From an uncultured Faecalibacterium sp. (GTDB taxonomy: Bacteria > Bacillota > Clostridia > Oscillospirales > Ruminococcaceae): a DNA stretch of 6,446 bases. Positions 5,172 to 6,446 of the stretch are shown one piece after another. The notes under the pieces were generated by a model. The model saw only the letters and a program-made list of their open reading frames with translations. It had not been told where the DNA came from and did no database searches. Location: positions 1-6,446 of the forward strand of contig CAAFQM010000124.1 in NCBI GenBank assembly GCA_900765105.1, written 5' to 3'. The position numbers and the translations under genes were made by a program. Position 1 is the first letter of the stretch. Each line of letters opens with the position of its first letter.

Positions 5172-5927
5172 TCAGCCGCCTAATACGCGAAAAACCACCA
5201 ACAGCACTCCGTAGATGACCGGCTGATGCAGCAGATACAACAGCAGCGAGTGCCGTCCAAGCCAGCCCAGCGGCGGGGAGATCGAGCGGCGCAAGGGCTC
5301 CATGCGCTGCCGCCCTACAACGTCGTAGAGAAAGTACCCCGCCCAGAACAGAAACAGCCACGGCAGAAGGGCAAAATAATCCGTAGAATAGAACCACCAC
5401 GGATAAAAGCCAAAGTACGCTGTAACGCAGTTTGCATACAGTGTCTGCGGCAGCCAAAGGCGCAGGCTTCCAAAACCCAGATAGCCTGCCGAGACATTGC
5501 GGGTAAGGGCAAACAACACTGCGGAGATAGCAAACCCTGCTGCGGGTGGAATGTGCCGCAGTGGCTTTTCCAAAAGGCCGGTCAGCAGCATAGCGCTGCC
5601 CAGCAGGGTCAGCACACCAAAGATAACTCTGTCCTCCGGCATAAAAAGCAGCGTGACTGCCGTGACAAGCGCCCCTGCCCCGAACACCTGTGCGCCCCGG
5701 CGCAAGGTATGATGCCCCAGTTGCACACAGAAGCCGGACAACAGAATAAACACCCAACAGATGCTCTGCTGCCACAGATGCCCGGGCAGACCATAATACC
5801 AGTCGGCCTGAATGCCGAAGAGATTGACCAGATCCCAGCAGCCGTGATAGAGCATCATACTGAGCAGATCCAGCCCGCGCAGTTCGTCCAGAAGGGCGTA
5901 GCGGCCAGAAGTATTACTATACTTCAC
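5172..5927 (-). CDS. DUF1624/HGSNAT-like membrane acyltransferase
   Basis: An integral membrane protein of about 251 residues with roughly seven hydrophobic segments, resembling the DUF1624 (heparan-alpha-glucosaminide N-acetyltransferase catalytic, HGSNAT_cat) family. The N-terminal hallmark is LLDELRGLDLLSMMLYHGCW, with arginine R17 and histidine H28 in the first membrane helix. The C-terminal HSLLLYLLHQPVIYGVLLVV is typical of acyltransferases of this fold. Bacterial members probably transfer acyl groups to cell-surface sugars, but the substrate is unknown. Two GTG starts compete. The outer one at 5951 lies four bases after the upstream stop but has a poor ribosome site and adds eight Lys/Thr-rich residues. 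The inner one at 5927 has AGAAGGA (5935-5941) seven bases upstream and is preferred. It is likely co-transcribed with the U32 gene. Confidence 0.8.
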   Translation of the reverse strand: MKYSNTSGRYALLDELRGLDLLSMMLYHGCWDLVNLFGIQADWYYGLPGHLWQQSICWVFILLSGFCVQLGHHTLRRGAQVFGAGALVTAVTLLFMPEDRVIFGVLTLLGSAMLLTGLLEKPLRHIPPAAGFAISAVLFALTRNVSAGYLGFGSLRLWLPQTLYANCVTAYFGFYPWWFYSTDYFALLPWLFLFWAGYFLYDVVGRQRMEPLRRSISPPLGWLGRHSLLLYLLHQPVIYGVLLVVFRVLGG

Positions 5928-5934
5928 GGCGGTT

Positions 5935-5941
5935 TCCTTCT
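5935..5941 (-). promoter_or_regulatory. Ribosome binding site favouring the inner GTG start of the acyltransferase
   Basis: Minus-strand AGAAGGA, seven bases before GTG at 5925-5927. The alternative GTG at 5949-5951 is preceded only by a weak GGTG. Confidence 0.5.
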
Positions 5942-5955
5942 TTTTTGTCACGCTG

Positions 5956-6446
5956 TTACACCGTTTTCCGGCGCAGCAGGCTCATGGGCGGCAGCTCCGG
6001 GGTGGGCATGGTGTATTTTTCCATGGCGTGAGGGGTGCTTTCCACCCGCTCCCCTGCTTCGTTCTCGATCCATTCCGGGGTAAGTGCAATACTACGTCCG
6101 TCCGGGCACAGCGCCTCCAGCGTATCCCCAAGGCTCCATTTGCCGCGCTGCTGGCAGTGGGCGATACCGTTTTCCCAGCTGTCCACCGTGCCCACGAACT
6201 CCCACTCGCGGATGTAGGTAGCGCTGTCGGTGGCCTGTTTGGCCTGCTCGCGGCCAAAATAGAAGCCGGGAGAATAATGCCGGTGGCTGGTGCGGGTAAG
6301 CTCTGCGTACACCTCCGGCGGCAGTTCAAAGTTATCGTTTGCCGGGTCGGCCAGATAGGCGTCCAGTGCCTTGCGGTAGGCGGCGGTGACGCTGGCCACA
6401 TAGTAGAAGGTCTTGGCGCGGCCTTCGATCTTCAGGCTGTCCACGC
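5956..6446 (-). CDS. U32-family peptidase-like protein (TrhP/YegQ type), C-terminal part
   Basis: The last 162 or so residues of a U32 peptidase-family protein whose 5' end is beyond the right edge. The fragment opens with VDSLKIEGRAKTFYYVASVT, the conserved (G)xDSLKIEGRxK motif. It is followed by AYRKALDAYL, then SHRHYSPGFYFG, and a C-terminal U32_C beta domain (EFVGTVDSWENG... KWSLGDTLEALCPDG) from about residue 80. Despite the peptidase name, characterised relatives (E. coli YegQ/TrhP, B. subtilis YrrN/YrrO) take part in hydroxylation of tRNA wobble uridine, and RlhA acts on 23S rRNA. Which role applies here cannot be told from the C-terminus; the TrhP type is the most likely. The first codon seen at the edge is an internal valine (GTG), not a start. 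The acyltransferase follows directly. Confidence 0.9.
   Translation of the reverse strand, partial: VDSLKIEGRAKTFYYVASVTAAYRKALDAYLADPANDNFELPPEVYAELTRTSHRHYSPGFYFGREQAKQATDSATYIREWEFVGTVDSWENGIAHCQQRGKWSLGDTLEALCPDGRSIALTPEWIENEAGERVESTPHAMEKYTMPTPELPPMSLLRRKTV

Noticed and set aside
5101..5775. Minus-strand 224-codon frame overlapping the acyltransferase
   Set aside because: Shifted-frame reading of the same DNA; it lacks family motifs and runs across the flavodoxin -35.
5226..6083. Plus-strand 285-codon frame opposite the acyltransferase
   Set aside because: Q/P/R-rich antisense shadow of a membrane-protein gene.

Overview
The window looks like ordinary core chromosome from a Gram-positive Clostridia-type gut bacterium. 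The G+C-leaning codon use, the strong AGGAGG-like ribosome binding sites and the protein sequences suggest the Ruminococcaceae/Faecalibacterium group. That placement is inference from sequence style, not from a database search. I see no mobile element, CRISPR array, rRNA or tRNA. Nearly all genes lie on the minus strand; the one exception is a HAD phosphatase gene.

Reading the minus strand from the right edge: (1) the C-terminal part of a U32-family peptidase-like protein (TrhP/YegQ type, probably tRNA hydroxylation), cut by the window edge, is followed within a few bases by (2) a multi-pass membrane protein of the DUF1624/HGSNAT-like acyltransferase family. After a 208-bp regulatory gap come (3) a short-chain flavodoxin and (4) a 52-residue, nine-cysteine DUF1540 protein, which ends at a strong 18-bp-stem terminator. 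That terminator is shared with the convergent plus-strand HAD phosphatase (5). A 134-bp divergent gap separates the HAD gene from (6) a small PRC-barrel YlmC/YmxH-family protein. Next come (7) a five-TM LtaS-like phosphoglycerol transferase/sulfatase-fold enzyme with its own promoter, and (8) the translation operon rpsB-tsf (S2 and the N-terminus of EF-Ts), which also has its own promoter and a roughly 120-nt leader.

The least explained DNA is in two leaders. Upstream of the flavodoxin there is a good promoter, two 16-bp GTTA-N8-TAAC inverted repeats exactly 63 bp apart, a 10-bp-stem hairpin between them, and a nested palindrome just upstream of the -35. This suggests a dedicated repressor/activator circuit, plausibly redox or iron responsive. 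Upstream of rpsB, the leader carries a perfect tandem 10-bp repeat, either copy of which can pair with the same downstream segment, followed by a possible three-way junction; this is a candidate autoregulatory RNA for S2. I found no clear evidence of a wholly new multi-gene system.
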